Below, one piece after another: positions 23,312 to 31,721 of a stretch of 64,000 nucleotides of DNA (positions are counted from its first letter, which is position 1; every line of letters starts with the position of its first letter). Below the pieces are notes generated by a model. That model saw only the letters and a program-made list of their open reading frames with translations, ran no database searches and was not told the DNA's origin. The position numbers and the translations under genes were made by a program. The stretch comes from Sinorhizobium sp. 6-70 (GTDB lineage Bacteria > Pseudomonadota > Alphaproteobacteria > Rhizobiales > Rhizobiaceae). The stretch spans positions 1 through 64,000 of the forward strand of contig NZ_JASKLS010000022.1 of assembly GCF_030124375.1 (NCBI RefSeq), read 5' to 3'.

Positions 23312-26287
23312 ATGATGAACATCGCGCAGATGCAGGAACAGCGACTGAAGGCACTCCAACTGACGAGGTCCGGGGCGCCGAGGCTGCCGTCCAACCCGTT
23401 CTTCGGCGTCGGCCCGATCACCGATGCGACGGCCGACGAAGTGGATAGCCGTCTGCGGCGCATCGCGTTCGACGCCTGGATCGAGAAGACCTATCGCAAG
23501 TTCGACGACCGGGGCAACGACATCGGCGGCTTCACCACCGCCGAGATTTCGCGCAGCATGCACCGCGGCTATCCGGCCGACAAAATCTTGACCGACATGA
23601 TGCGGGCGATCCATCGCTATTTCGGGTTTCCGAAGACGAACCGTATGGCCGTGGGGCTCGGCGGTGGCCACAGCGGCTTCACCGTCTGCGTCCAGCACCT
23701 GATGAACGCCAACAACGCCTCTCAGCGCGTCTATGTCGATACGCCGCGGCCGGAGAGCGATCCGTCCAAGGCCGCCGGCTTTTTCCGCCAGTCCTGGGCG
23801 ACCCAGCTGATCGAGATGCAGCGCTTCGCCGAAAAGGGCTGCGAGAGCCGCATCCATTTCGCCGTCTCCGAAGGTGTGATCCCGACGGCAGCAGAGCTTT
23901 CCGAACTCGGCGTTTCGATCTTCGTTGGTGTCGGCCACGAGACGACCGGGGCCAATGCCTATACCAGCCGTGAGATCCGCGAGCTTTTGAGCTGGATCGA
24001 CGGTGATCCGGCAAACCGCCATGCGGTATTCGATGCCACCTCGATGCTCGGTGCCATGCCGTGGGAACCGGAACTCGTCAGCGCCGTCATGGCGAAGTGC
24101 TGCCTGTTCATGCCATTCCAGAAGGCGATCGGCGGGGTTTCGGGCTATTTTGTCGCCTCCTTCACGCCGTATGCGCTGGCGCTGATCGAGCAGAACCAGC
24201 AAGATCCGGCCTGGGCGATCCCGCGCCAGCTGAAGATCGCGCCGCCGATCGATCCCAGGCAGCCGTTCTCGGCAAAGCGGTCCGTCGATGCCGGACCGTT
24301 CTACGACGCGGCGGAAGACCGCATGCTTGGCGGCGTCATCAACACCTACAGCGCGCTCGCCTTTGCCGAGACCACCTTCGGCCTCTTGCAGTCGGAGGCC
24401 CGGGTCGGCTCTGTCGTCGAGCTCAACCGCCGCTCTGCCGCCAACCGCAAGGTGATCGACGAGTGGGTGAAGTCGCATCCGCTCCCGTCGCTGGCCGTCA
24501 CCGATGCCGAGCGGCGCGGTGCGGCGGTGACGCTCCTCAAGGTCGAGGACGACGGCATCACCGATCCCGCCGTCCACGCCCGCATTATCGCCCGTTCGAA
24601 GCAACTGCTCGGCTATGAGGGCATCACCCATCCGAACGGCGAATACGAGCGCGGCCTCGACGCGGCCCGCTACGTCAATGCCTTCCCGGGCACGCCCGGC
24701 GACTATCGCGCCTGGGTCGGCGGCATCCGCGAGCCGGAAGACGTCGTCGCGCTGCTGGAGAACCTGCAATACGCCTATTTGCGCGCCAAGATCGTCGTTC
24801 TCGAAGAGGAGCTGGCGAAGAACGGCGTCACTTTCGAGGCCACGGCCAAGTCCACCGGCGCCGTCCGGAAGGACGATCCCACGCGCGCCTACACGGTGCT
24901 GATCGCCGATCTGGTCGGCCTGCGTTTCGGCGCAGACGGCCAGCCGGATCACAGCGAAATCAAGGCCTATGTCGAGGAAAACGGCGGCGTCTTCCATCTC
25001 GGGCCGCTCGGCGACCGCTCGGCGCTCGAGAAGGGCCGCATCCATTTCTTCTACCAACCCAACCTCAGCACCGAGGCGGAGATCCTGCCGCAGACCGACA
25101 AGGGCCAATACGACGCACTGATAGCGGCGGCGACCTTCATTCCGAAGGCCTCGGTTTTCCCGCTCGGCGGCGTGCGCATCGGCGCCGGCACCGGCAACAT
25201 GGGCTCGGCCTCCTGGGGCGGCGGTAACGGTGAGGGCGGCGACGCGCCGCTGATGAACACGCCGGGCATCAACAGCCGCGCGACCGCGCAGATGGCGATG
25301 AAGGCGATCCTCAAGGTCGTCCCCGACCTGCCGGTCGACCGGCTGCACCGGATGGTCGCCGGCGGCGACTTCGACACCGGCCGCCAGCTCAAGGATTTTC
25401 CGACCGCAAAGCTCGAGGGCCGGAAGATCGCGATTCTCGGCTACGGCAATATCGGCCGCGAAGTCGCCAAGCTCGCCAAGGCCTTCGGGATGAAGGTCGC
25501 AATCTACGCCCGCGAGCATCACAGGCACTGGATCGAGGCGGAAGGCTTCGACTATGCCGCAAGCCCTGTCGCGGCGGCGACCGGCGCCGACGTGCTTTCC
25601 GTCCACATCGGTCTCGGCCGCCTGGACGCCGCGACCGGGGTCTATTCCAACGCCGGAACCGTCGATCGGGAGATGCTCGGCGCGATGAACGACGGCGCGG
25701 TGCTGGTCAACTACGACCGGGGCGAGGTCGTCGATGCTATTGCGCTCGACGAGGCGCTGTCGTCCGGTAAGATCGCGCACGCGGCGATCGACGCCGACCT
25801 CTTCAAGGACGCCGCGACCGGTAAGCTCAGCGGGCCGATGCTTCCCTACCTGCCGCTCGAAGAACGCCATAAGGGCAAGCTGGAACTGCTGCCGCATGCG
25901 GCCGCCGACACCGACCATCCCTCGCGCGTGACCGGCGCGAAGCAGGCGGTCGACCAGATCTTCGACGTCATCCGCTTCAAGTCGGTCACCAATCTCAAGG
26001 GCGATCTGCCGGAGGGTTACGTGTTGGCCGGCAGCCGCACGCCGGCGGGCATTGGCCGCGTGACGAAGCAGGTGGTCACCGAGGTCGCCGGCAAGGCAGA
26101 GCTCCTGGAGGAACTGCGGCAGACGTCGGAAAAGGTCGCGGCGATCCTGGGCGCGCTCTCCGCCGTTTCCGATCCGGATCACCGCGGCCGGATTATCGAT
26201 CGGCACACCGGCCTGCTCGTCGAAAGTGTTGACCGGCAGCGCGCGCTGCTCGACCAGCTCGGCCTCTACGGGCCGGCGGAGGAGTAA
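23312..26287 (+). CDS. Aminotransferase (SerC-like) / D-2-hydroxyacid dehydrogenase (SerA-like) fusion
   Basis: The chain of about 991 residues joins two enzymes. Residues about 30-490 form a class V PLP aminotransferase resembling phosphoserine aminotransferase, with probable PLP lysine K271 in FQKAIGG. Residues about 535-920 form a D-2-hydroxyacid dehydrogenase resembling phosphoglycerate dehydrogenase, with nucleotide motif GYGNIGR (710-716), substrate arginine R803 (NYDRGEVVD) and catalytic histidine H862 (LLPHAAADT). The glutamate-bearing ALDVFE segment is altered to AIDADLF. No C-terminal ACT domain is visible. The enzyme order suits aminotransfer followed by reduction of the 2-oxo acid, a serine-degrading direction, but biosynthesis cannot be excluded. 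The ATG at 23312 is the likeliest start. Confidence 0.85.
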   Translation: MMNIAQMQEQRLKALQLTRSGAPRLPSNPFFGVGPITDATADEVDSRLRRIAFDAWIEKTYRKFDDRGNDIGGFTTAEISRSMHRGYPADKILTDMMRAIHRYFGFPKTNRMAVGLGGGHSGFTVCVQHLMNANNASQRVYVDTPRPESDPSKAAGFFRQSWATQLIEMQRFAEKGCESRIHFAVSEGVIPTAAELSELGVSIFVGVGHETTGANAYTSREIRELLSWIDGDPANRHAVFDATSMLGAMPWEPELVSAVMAKCCLFMPFQKAIGGVSGYFVASFTPYALALIEQNQQDPAWAIPRQLKIAPPIDPRQPFSAKRSVDAGPFYDAAEDRMLGGVINTYSALAFAETTFGLLQSEARVGSVVELNRRSAANRKVIDEWVKSHPLPSLAVTDAERRGAAVTLLKVEDDGITDPAVHARIIARSKQLLGYEGITHPNGEYERGLDAARYVNAFPGTPGDYRAWVGGIREPEDVVALLENLQYAYLRAKIVVLEEELAKNGVTFEATAKSTGAVRKDDPTRAYTVLIADLVGLRFGADGQPDHSEIKAYVEENGGVFHLGPLGDRSALEKGRIHFFYQPNLSTEAEILPQTDKGQYDALIAAATFIPKASVFPLGGVRIGAGTGNMGSASWGGGNGEGGDAPLMNTPGINSRATAQMAMKAILKVVPDLPVDRLHRMVAGGDFDTGRQLKDFPTAKLEGRKIAILGYGNIGREVAKLAKAFGMKVAIYAREHHRHWIEAEGFDYAASPVAAATGADVLSVHIGLGRLDAATGVYSNAGTVDREMLGAMNDGAVLVNYDRGEVVDAIALDEALSSGKIAHAAIDADLFKDAATGKLSGPMLPYLPLEERHKGKLELLPHAAADTDHPSRVTGAKQAVDQIFDVIRFKSVTNLKGDLPEGYVLAGSRTPAGIGRVTKQVVTEVAGKAELLEELRQTSEKVAAILGALSAVSDPDHRGRIIDRHTGLLVESVDRQRALLDQLGLYGPAEE

Positions 26288-26320
26288 GACCTTCTGCGGC
26301 TTCCGGCCCTCGCAATCAAC

Positions 26321-26348
26321 ACGCCCCTGACGGTCCCCGCAGGGGCGT
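26321..26348 (+). terminator. Hairpin after the fusion gene
   Basis: ACGCCCCT (26321-26328) pairs perfectly with AGGGGCGT (26341-26348), 33 bases after the fusion gene's stop and between convergent genes. It is followed by TCGTGCTT rather than a pure T run, so it is a likely but imperfect terminator. Confidence 0.55.
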
Positions 26349-26395
26349 TCGTGCTTCCGCTGCATCTATGCCCGCGCGGCGGAGCGCAGTTTTCC

Positions 26396-27478
26396 CTATT
26401 GCGAATTTTCGGTCGCGACGCTCGCGGACATACCGAAGAGTTCCGGGTATGTCTCTGCCAGTATGTCCTCTATGGCCTTTGAGAAACGCTCGTTGGCAAT
26501 CCTGTTTGGATGCGCATCACTGGGCGATACCCATAGGGTATCGGGCGCAAGATCCGCTACCGAAGGCCGCAAGTCGAGAAACGGTATGTGTTCGCTGGCG
26601 GCAATCCGGCCGACGGCCTTGGTCACCTCCGGGAAAGGATAGTCCTTCAATTCGTGGAGTTCGGGATAGTTTACGAGGATCAGCTTGTAGCCGCGCTCCC
26701 GGCAGAAACTTGCCAGACGATGGATCGAAGCCTTGGCCTGCTGCCAGCCGGGTTCCTCGGGGCCATATAGATCGCGATAGTAAGTCTTCCAATCCGCCCG
26801 GCCGAGCAAGATGCGCGAGACCTTGTCTATCGCCGACGCGAAGACAACGTAGGCCCTCGAATGCTCACTCAGCCAGGATTGTTTCCGGTAGGGAGTGGGC
26901 TCGGCATCGTTGATGAAGTAGTTCAGCACGACGACGTCCGGATCGAGCTTGTACCCTTCCGTCAGGAGGTAGGCGACCTCCATCTGCGTGTTGTAATTGC
27001 CGACGCCGGTGTTGATCACCTCGTAGCGAGGCTGAGCGGCGGACGTCCCGTTGAGCAATGCCTCGAGTTGCTTCGAGGGTGTGTCTTCGGAGCGCACCCC
27101 CCATCCGAACGTCAACGAGTCACCAAGCATGATCGTGCGGACACGGCCGACGGGCTTGCCGCCAGCAGCGAGCTCCCTGTCGCGCAAGCCTATTGAGTTT
27201 ATCTGCACGGGTACGCCCATATAGACGCCGCCCGTGTTGGGGCGATGCTCATGGGCAATTGCCGGATTGGCGCTGACCCGTTTCAGGTCCCGCGCGTATT
27301 TCCACATCTCCAGGTCGAAATCCATGCCATTGTCGACGGCAGTCCTCGCAACGCCCTCGAGAAGCAGGGCGCCGACGGCAATGCCAAGAGCCGTCGACAG
27401 CAGCATCAGGGCGACACGCCTCATTCGGGAGGATGGCTTCCCGGGTATTCGAACCTCTCGCGCTGCCTCGGAAATCAT
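26396..27478 (-). CDS. SGNH/GDSL hydrolase family protein, membrane-anchored
   Basis: This 360-residue protein has an N-terminal membrane segment (about 20-42) and an SGNH hydrolase domain. The nucleophile serine is in MLGDSLTFGWG, the block III asparagine is probably in NYFINDAEP, and the catalytic Asp-His pair is in SDAHPN near the end. It resembles SGNH proteins usually encoded beside SxtJ, DUF5989 and carbamoyltransferase genes, which are all present 7 kb away. A role in acylating or deacylating an exported glycan or lipid is likely but unproven. It is the last gene of a leftward set. The start may be later than 27478, since no ideal ribosome binding site is visible. Confidence 0.8.
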   Translation of the reverse strand: MISEAAREVRIPGKPSSRMRRVALMLLSTALGIAVGALLLEGVARTAVDNGMDFDLEMWKYARDLKRVSANPAIAHEHRPNTGGVYMGVPVQINSIGLRDRELAAGGKPVGRVRTIMLGDSLTFGWGVRSEDTPSKQLEALLNGTSAAQPRYEVINTGVGNYNTQMEVAYLLTEGYKLDPDVVVLNYFINDAEPTPYRKQSWLSEHSRAYVVFASAIDKVSRILLGRADWKTYYRDLYGPEEPGWQQAKASIHRLASFCRERGYKLILVNYPELHELKDYPFPEVTKAVGRIAASEHIPFLDLRPSVADLAPDTLWVSPSDAHPNRIANERFSKAIEDILAETYPELFGMSASVATENSQ

Positions 27479-27499
27479 CGTGCGATTGGTCCCCCAGGG

Positions 27500-28726
27500 T
27501 TACCGCGCTGCGGAAAGCTGCCCGCAGTCGGGCTCGACGGGCGGGCCAGGCGAGAAGGAATGCTGGCTTCGCCTGATTGTGTTCTTGCCTCTCCATTCAC
27601 TGAGGAGCCATTCGTCGATTGCTTCCGCAACGAGGAAATGCCCCAAGGGAGAAAGATGCTTGTCAACGACGCCAAAGGTTTTCGTGGGATCGGCGGCCGC
27701 CAAACGCGCGGTCGGGTCGACAACGAACATGCCTGGCGTCGTCGCAGCCAGCTTCTCAATCATCTCGCGTTGCCGATCTGGCTGCAGCCCGTCGTCTCGA
27801 CCGGCCATCTCTGCCCATCCGGGCAAAATGACCACAAGCAGGTCTGCGCCATTACTCCGAGCAGTGGCGGCCACTTGCCCGAAGAGACGTTTTGTCAGTT
27901 CGAGCGCGACTTCTATATCTCGGCGAGAATCGATGTTCCCCACATACGGCCGCAGTAGCGTCGAATAGATCCAATTGTATAATTTGCTGTTCTTCCACAA
28001 TAAAAGATGCGCCTCTAACAACAAACCCGCAGGCTTCGGACTTGAACCCGCCGGTTCAACTTGGATGTCGACGGTGGAGGGTGTGAGAACCGCCCGCTCG
28101 GCATTGTCTTCTATGTCCGTGCTCAGTGAAAACCCGACGACCAAGAGCTTGTGGGAGATCGTTCGCCCCTTGTCTTCATAGAGCCGGATCTCGTTCGGCT
28201 GCCCGTAACCGCCGGTGCCATAGTTTTTAAACAGGAGCTGCGGGTGCCATGCATTCAGCAGCGCGCTGAATGTTTCGCTTTCCCTGACAAGCGAGCCTCG
28301 CACGATCGAGTCGCCGAGCACGATCACGGGTTCGCCGTTGCCGGTGGCATTGTCGCGGAAGCCGTCTGTGTTGATTTTCACGGGGTTCCACGGATCGAAA
28401 CTGCTGAATCGTTCGAAGTATCTGTTGCCGGGGATTTCCGTGAAGCCGTAGCGGGCGTGGGGCTGGTGTCTCGTTCGTGGTGTTCCGCAGAACACATAGT
28501 CGCTCTCACCAACGGGGATCTGAAGGCTTGGGAAAGCGCGCAGCGCCAATTCAGACCCGACCACGGCAACCGCAACCGACACGACAACTGTCAAAGCGTC
28601 GCCGATCCAGGGGAAGGCCCGAGAAAGATGCATGCGCCCAGCGCTTTTCCGCGCGGACGCCATATCATCCGCCGCTATCGAACTTCCAGTGTTTGGCTTG
28701 TTGCGACGAGTGCCTTCCCGCATCAC
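27500..28726 (-). CDS. SGNH hydrolase-like protein, membrane-anchored
   Basis: This protein of about 408 residues has one membrane helix (about 40-63, ALTVVVSVAVAVVGSELAL) and an SGNH-like domain with the serine motif IVLGDSIVRGS and a C-terminal DKHLSPLGHFLVAEAI carrying the Asp-x-x-Leu-x-x-x-Gly-His pattern. It lies 21 bases upstream of the 26396 gene in the same operon. The GTG at 28726 and the ATG just after it are both possible starts, 8-11 bases after GGAAAGG. Sequence similarity to the neighbouring SGNH protein is limited to the motif blocks. Confidence 0.75.
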   Translation of the reverse strand: MMREGTRRNKPNTGSSIAADDMASARKSAGRMHLSRAFPWIGDALTVVVSVAVAVVGSELALRAFPSLQIPVGESDYVFCGTPRTRHQPHARYGFTEIPGNRYFERFSSFDPWNPVKINTDGFRDNATGNGEPVIVLGDSIVRGSLVRESETFSALLNAWHPQLLFKNYGTGGYGQPNEIRLYEDKGRTISHKLLVVGFSLSTDIEDNAERAVLTPSTVDIQVEPAGSSPKPAGLLLEAHLLLWKNSKLYNWIYSTLLRPYVGNIDSRRDIEVALELTKRLFGQVAATARSNGADLLVVILPGWAEMAGRDDGLQPDRQREMIEKLAATTPGMFVVDPTARLAAADPTKTFGVVDKHLSPLGHFLVAEAIDEWLLSEWRGKNTIRRSQHSFSPGPPVEPDCGQLSAAR

Positions 28727-28778
28727 GACGAAGACCTTTCCAATGATCTTATTCCGCCGCGCCGTCTCGCCCGGTGTG

Positions 28779-29255
28779 TCACGCGTGCCGGGTTTCGCCG
28801 TCGCGCAATTGCGTTCGACAGGCTTGATAAAGAACGGCCCTCATTGGTGCCCGCCTCATTTTCGGGAGTCCGCGCGCTTCACCGGAATTGGCAAACACTA
28901 CTCGTTTCCTTGGCCGGAATTGGGAAGATCCGACAGGACGAATATTAGCGGGGGAGACCCCGCAGGCGACCGCTAAATTGTGGAACGTTTCGGTCGCGAC
29001 ATAAACGGTCTCCGCGGAAGACACGGCCTGGCTGACCCGTGCCTCATCGGAAATCTGAACATAGAGGACGCCGGGGATGGACAATGGCATGGTACTGACG
29101 ACCGGATCCAGGATCACGTCAATTGCCGCCGGAGCCACGTCGTTCAGCACGAAGACCACAAGCCCGTATCGGCTCGACCGATAGGCGGTAATGATCGCAG
29201 CCGCTGGTAGCAGGCCGTCGGTCGGCGTGATCTCTACAACGTTTTGTACATGCAT
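28779..29255 (-). CDS. Hypothetical protein
   Basis: This is a 158-residue protein I do not recognise. Hydrophobic strands alternate with helices in the first 110 residues (for example YGLVVFVLND and TVYVATETFHNLAVA), suggesting a small alpha/beta fold. The last 45 residues are basic. CGGAGAG before the ATG and the position 52 bases ahead of an SGNH gene in the same orientation support it as real and co-transcribed. The reverse strand has only a short frame. No signal peptide or membrane helix is evident. Confidence 0.5.
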   Translation of the reverse strand: MHVQNVVEITPTDGLLPAAAIITAYRSSRYGLVVFVLNDVAPAAIDVILDPVVSTMPLSIPGVLYVQISDEARVSQAVSSAETVYVATETFHNLAVACGVSPANIRPVGSSQFRPRKRVVFANSGEARGLPKMRRAPMRAVLYQACRTQLRDGETRHA

Positions 29256-29502
29256 GGTCGCTCTCCGAGGAAAAGAAGAACGCGTCGCAACTGGAAAACT
29301 GACGGTGCTGATTACCTAATCTAAATTCGCATCATTCCGGGAGCCGGATATTAAACAGCGCAACTCTAACCTATTGCCGGTTTTTCGAATATATTCCCAT
29401 GGATATACTCACCGCGTCTTTTTCACGTTCAGGCGGCAAATGCGCGTTGGTGACACCACTGACGCGGGCCCGTTGCGAGGCCTGACTTGCGCCGCATCGC
29501 GC
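29256..29502 (-). promoter_or_regulatory. Spacer upstream of the 29255-26396 gene set
   Basis: This AT-richer spacer of 247 bases separates the upstream SGNH-like gene from the three-gene leftward set and probably carries a promoter. I see no operator or repeat in it. Confidence 0.3.
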
Positions 29503-30834
29503 TCAGTGCATCGCGCTGGCGGCCTTCGATATCTGAGGGCCTTTCAAGCGTTTCGCCATGATGTCTGCAGCAAATGCGGCGCCGTTGCGGTTGAAGTGGC
29601 TATCTGCGGCATACATCTTCTCGGGCTCCGGGTGCGCCTCCAGGGGCGGCACGAGATCGATTACCTCGATGCCTTCGGCAACCGCGCTGTCGAGCACAAG
29701 CGTGCGCAGCGGGTCGAATGCGGCTCTTGAGCTGAGTGCGCCCATGAACCGATCGACCCTTGGCACATAGACAAGCGTGAAAGTTCCTCCCCAGCTGTCG
29801 GTTATCGATTTCGCACGACGGAGGATCTTACGGAACTCCGGTATTTCCGGTGTGGCCTTCGGCAAGACCAGTCCCAATCGCGTAAGCGTCTGTTGCAATG
29901 CCGCGAAATTTCGAAGGAGCTCCGTCTTTGTCAAGAGATCCATCACCGTCACCGGCTGCTTGTTACGCTGCTCCATCGCGGTTCTTGCCCGATGCAAGGA
30001 GTCGCCGGCGTCCGACGGGGATCCGTAGTTCGCATCCAGGTCGAGAGCCGCGCGCAGCCATGGCATGTGAAGCTCGTTTTCCAGATTTTCCCAGTCATTT
30101 CCCTCGAAAAACACCATCAGCACATGATCGGGGCGAAGGATCGGGCCGAAGCGTCCGAGCGTTGCGAGTTCTACGAGGGGGCCATTACCCCTGATACCCG
30201 CAGCAGTCGCTACAAGGCGGTCCAATCTCAGGTGTGACGCGATATCGTCGCCGGGAGGCAGGCAAAAGCCTTCGACAAAAGAGTCGCCGAGAAGCATCGC
30301 GTCGATGGGGCCGCGATCGTACACCTCGTCCGGATTGTTGAAGCCGAAACGATCTGAGCGATAGGTGATCGCATTGTTCTCCGGCGCGCAGAGTACGACT
30401 TCGGTCTTCGGGAAGCCGGACAATACTGCTTGCGGCAAACTATCGACATTGGACATTCTGTTGAGCTGATTGAGCGTGAATGCGGCTACGACATATCCTT
30501 TCTGCTCAAGGGTCTGTCGTTCGTTTTCGTCGAGCTGCCCCAACATCGACAATCGGACTGGCACGGACCGGAAGGTAAGCAACGCTTCAAAGAGAAACAG
30601 GCCGAGCAAGGCGCTCAGGCCGTAGATGCCCACCGCCATCGCCAGCTTGGGCCTGGCCAGGAAACCCGCGAGCAGAAACAAAAGGGCGAGCGATCCCGGA
30701 ATCACAACATAGCGAAGGAAGTGCGGGGCGGCGGAAGCATATTCGCTATAGTTCAACAGTGCATAGGCGGGGCTCAGCAAGAAGTAAGCCGCCAGGATCG
30801 TACAAAGTATAAATCCTGTTCTTCTGTGTCTCAA
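29503..30834 (-). CDS. Polytopic membrane protein with SGNH-like domain
   Basis: The 443 residues start with three likely membrane helices (about 8-28, 42-62 and 66-90) and continue into an SGNH-like domain with MLLGDSFVEGFCLPPGDD as the serine block and DSHFNRNGAAFAADIM as the terminal Asp-x-x-x-x-Asn-x-x-Gly block. In this last block the expected Asp-His spacing reads DSH, so the catalytic histidine is probably present. The active domain should face the periplasm. It is the first of the leftward SGNH-like genes and lies 209 bases downstream of the two-component genes' end. Acyl transfer or hydrolysis on a surface polymer is the likely class of reaction. Confidence 0.72.
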   Translation of the reverse strand: MRHRRTGFILCTILAAYFLLSPAYALLNYSEYASAAPHFLRYVVIPGSLALLFLLAGFLARPKLAMAVGIYGLSALLGLFLFEALLTFRSVPVRLSMLGQLDENERQTLEQKGYVVAAFTLNQLNRMSNVDSLPQAVLSGFPKTEVVLCAPENNAITYRSDRFGFNNPDEVYDRGPIDAMLLGDSFVEGFCLPPGDDIASHLRLDRLVATAAGIRGNGPLVELATLGRFGPILRPDHVLMVFFEGNDWENLENELHMPWLRAALDLDANYGSPSDAGDSLHRARTAMEQRNKQPVTVMDLLTKTELLRNFAALQQTLTRLGLVLPKATPEIPEFRKILRRAKSITDSWGGTFTLVYVPRVDRFMGALSSRAAFDPLRTLVLDSAVAEGIEVIDLVPPLEAHPEPEKMYAADSHFNRNGAAFAADIMAKRLKGPQISKAASAMH

Positions 30835-31043
30835 GGCAGTTCCACCTTTCTTGCAAGGTCAAACCTATGTTTGGCTTCCGCTTTTTGCTCGGGTCTGTCC
30901 ACCGGACCCGAGGACAGGCAGGGGAGGGGGCATTCGGCGTTTATTTTACGATCCGATCCCCCGGCGAGCATTCGTCAATTCTGTCAAATATCGTTTCCTG
31001 AGCCTAACAGTTTTGGCCAAAACATTCCGCAATAACCGGGAGA

Positions 31044-31721
31044 TCATTCAACATTGAGCTGCAGTCTCTTTGACAGATTGGCAAGCTCCACGCGCGTCGA
31101 AATGTCGAGCTTGCTATAGATGCTGTGAAGGTGGAGCTTCACGGTGCCGGGTGAAATCCCGAGTTGCATGCCAATCTCTCTGCTGCGCATTCCCGCCGCA
31201 GCAAGGCGTGACACCTCTATTTCGCGCTGCGTCAACACCTCAAGAACCCGGTCGCGCTCGGTCTCTTGCCTGCGGATTCGATCGAGCGCGCCCTTTAGCG
31301 CCGGGTCGTGAAAATAAGTGCCTCCTGCCACGACCTGTCTGATGCAATCCAACAGCGCGACAGGCGCTTGTTCCTTCAGCACGATGCCGCTCACGCCCAG
31401 TTGCATCGCTTCCTCGAGTTGGTCGTCGCCGATGTCCGCCGTAAGGATCACGATCGCCGCGCGGCAGCGGCCACGTACCCGACGAACGAATTCCAGGCCG
31501 TTCATCTCCGGCATTCGTAAGTCGAGAACAACGAAATCAACAGCATCGGAATCCAGGACATCAAGCGCCTGCGCGGCGTTTTGACATGTCGCCACGACCT
31601 GCCAACCCGGCACGGTCTCGATCAAACGCCGCAGCCCGTCGAGAACGATCAAATGATCGTCGACGACAATCACGCGGAGATTTATCGAGGCATCGGAAGC
31701 ATGATCACCACTCGTGTCCAT
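31044..31721 (-). CDS. NarL/LuxR family response regulator
   Basis: This 225-residue regulator has a receiver domain (about 14-130) with the acidic pocket VVDDH, the phospho-acceptor aspartate in FVVLDLRMPEMNG and the conserved lysine in VLKEQAP. A LuxR-type helix-turn-helix follows (about 155-215), containing LTQREIEVSRLAAAGMRSRE. Its start overlaps the end of the sensor kinase gene by 40 bases, so the pair is co-translated. It probably controls genes in the adjacent SGNH/carbamoyltransferase island, but no target site is visible. Confidence 0.92.
   Translation of the reverse strand: MDTSGDHASDASINLRVIVVDDHLIVLDGLRRLIETVPGWQVVATCQNAAQALDVLDSDAVDFVVLDLRMPEMNGLEFVRRVRGRCRAAIVILTADIGDDQLEEAMQLGVSGIVLKEQAPVALLDCIRQVVAGGTYFHDPALKGALDRIRRQETERDRVLEVLTQREIEVSRLAAAGMRSREIGMQLGISPGTVKLHLHSIYSKLDISTRVELANLSKRLQLNVE

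Noticed and set aside
23279..26365. 1028-codon antisense frame opposite the fusion gene
   Set aside because: This is again a by-product of codon bias. The plus-strand reading has intact enzyme motifs throughout, while the antisense product is rich in Arg, Gly, Asp and Val without domains.
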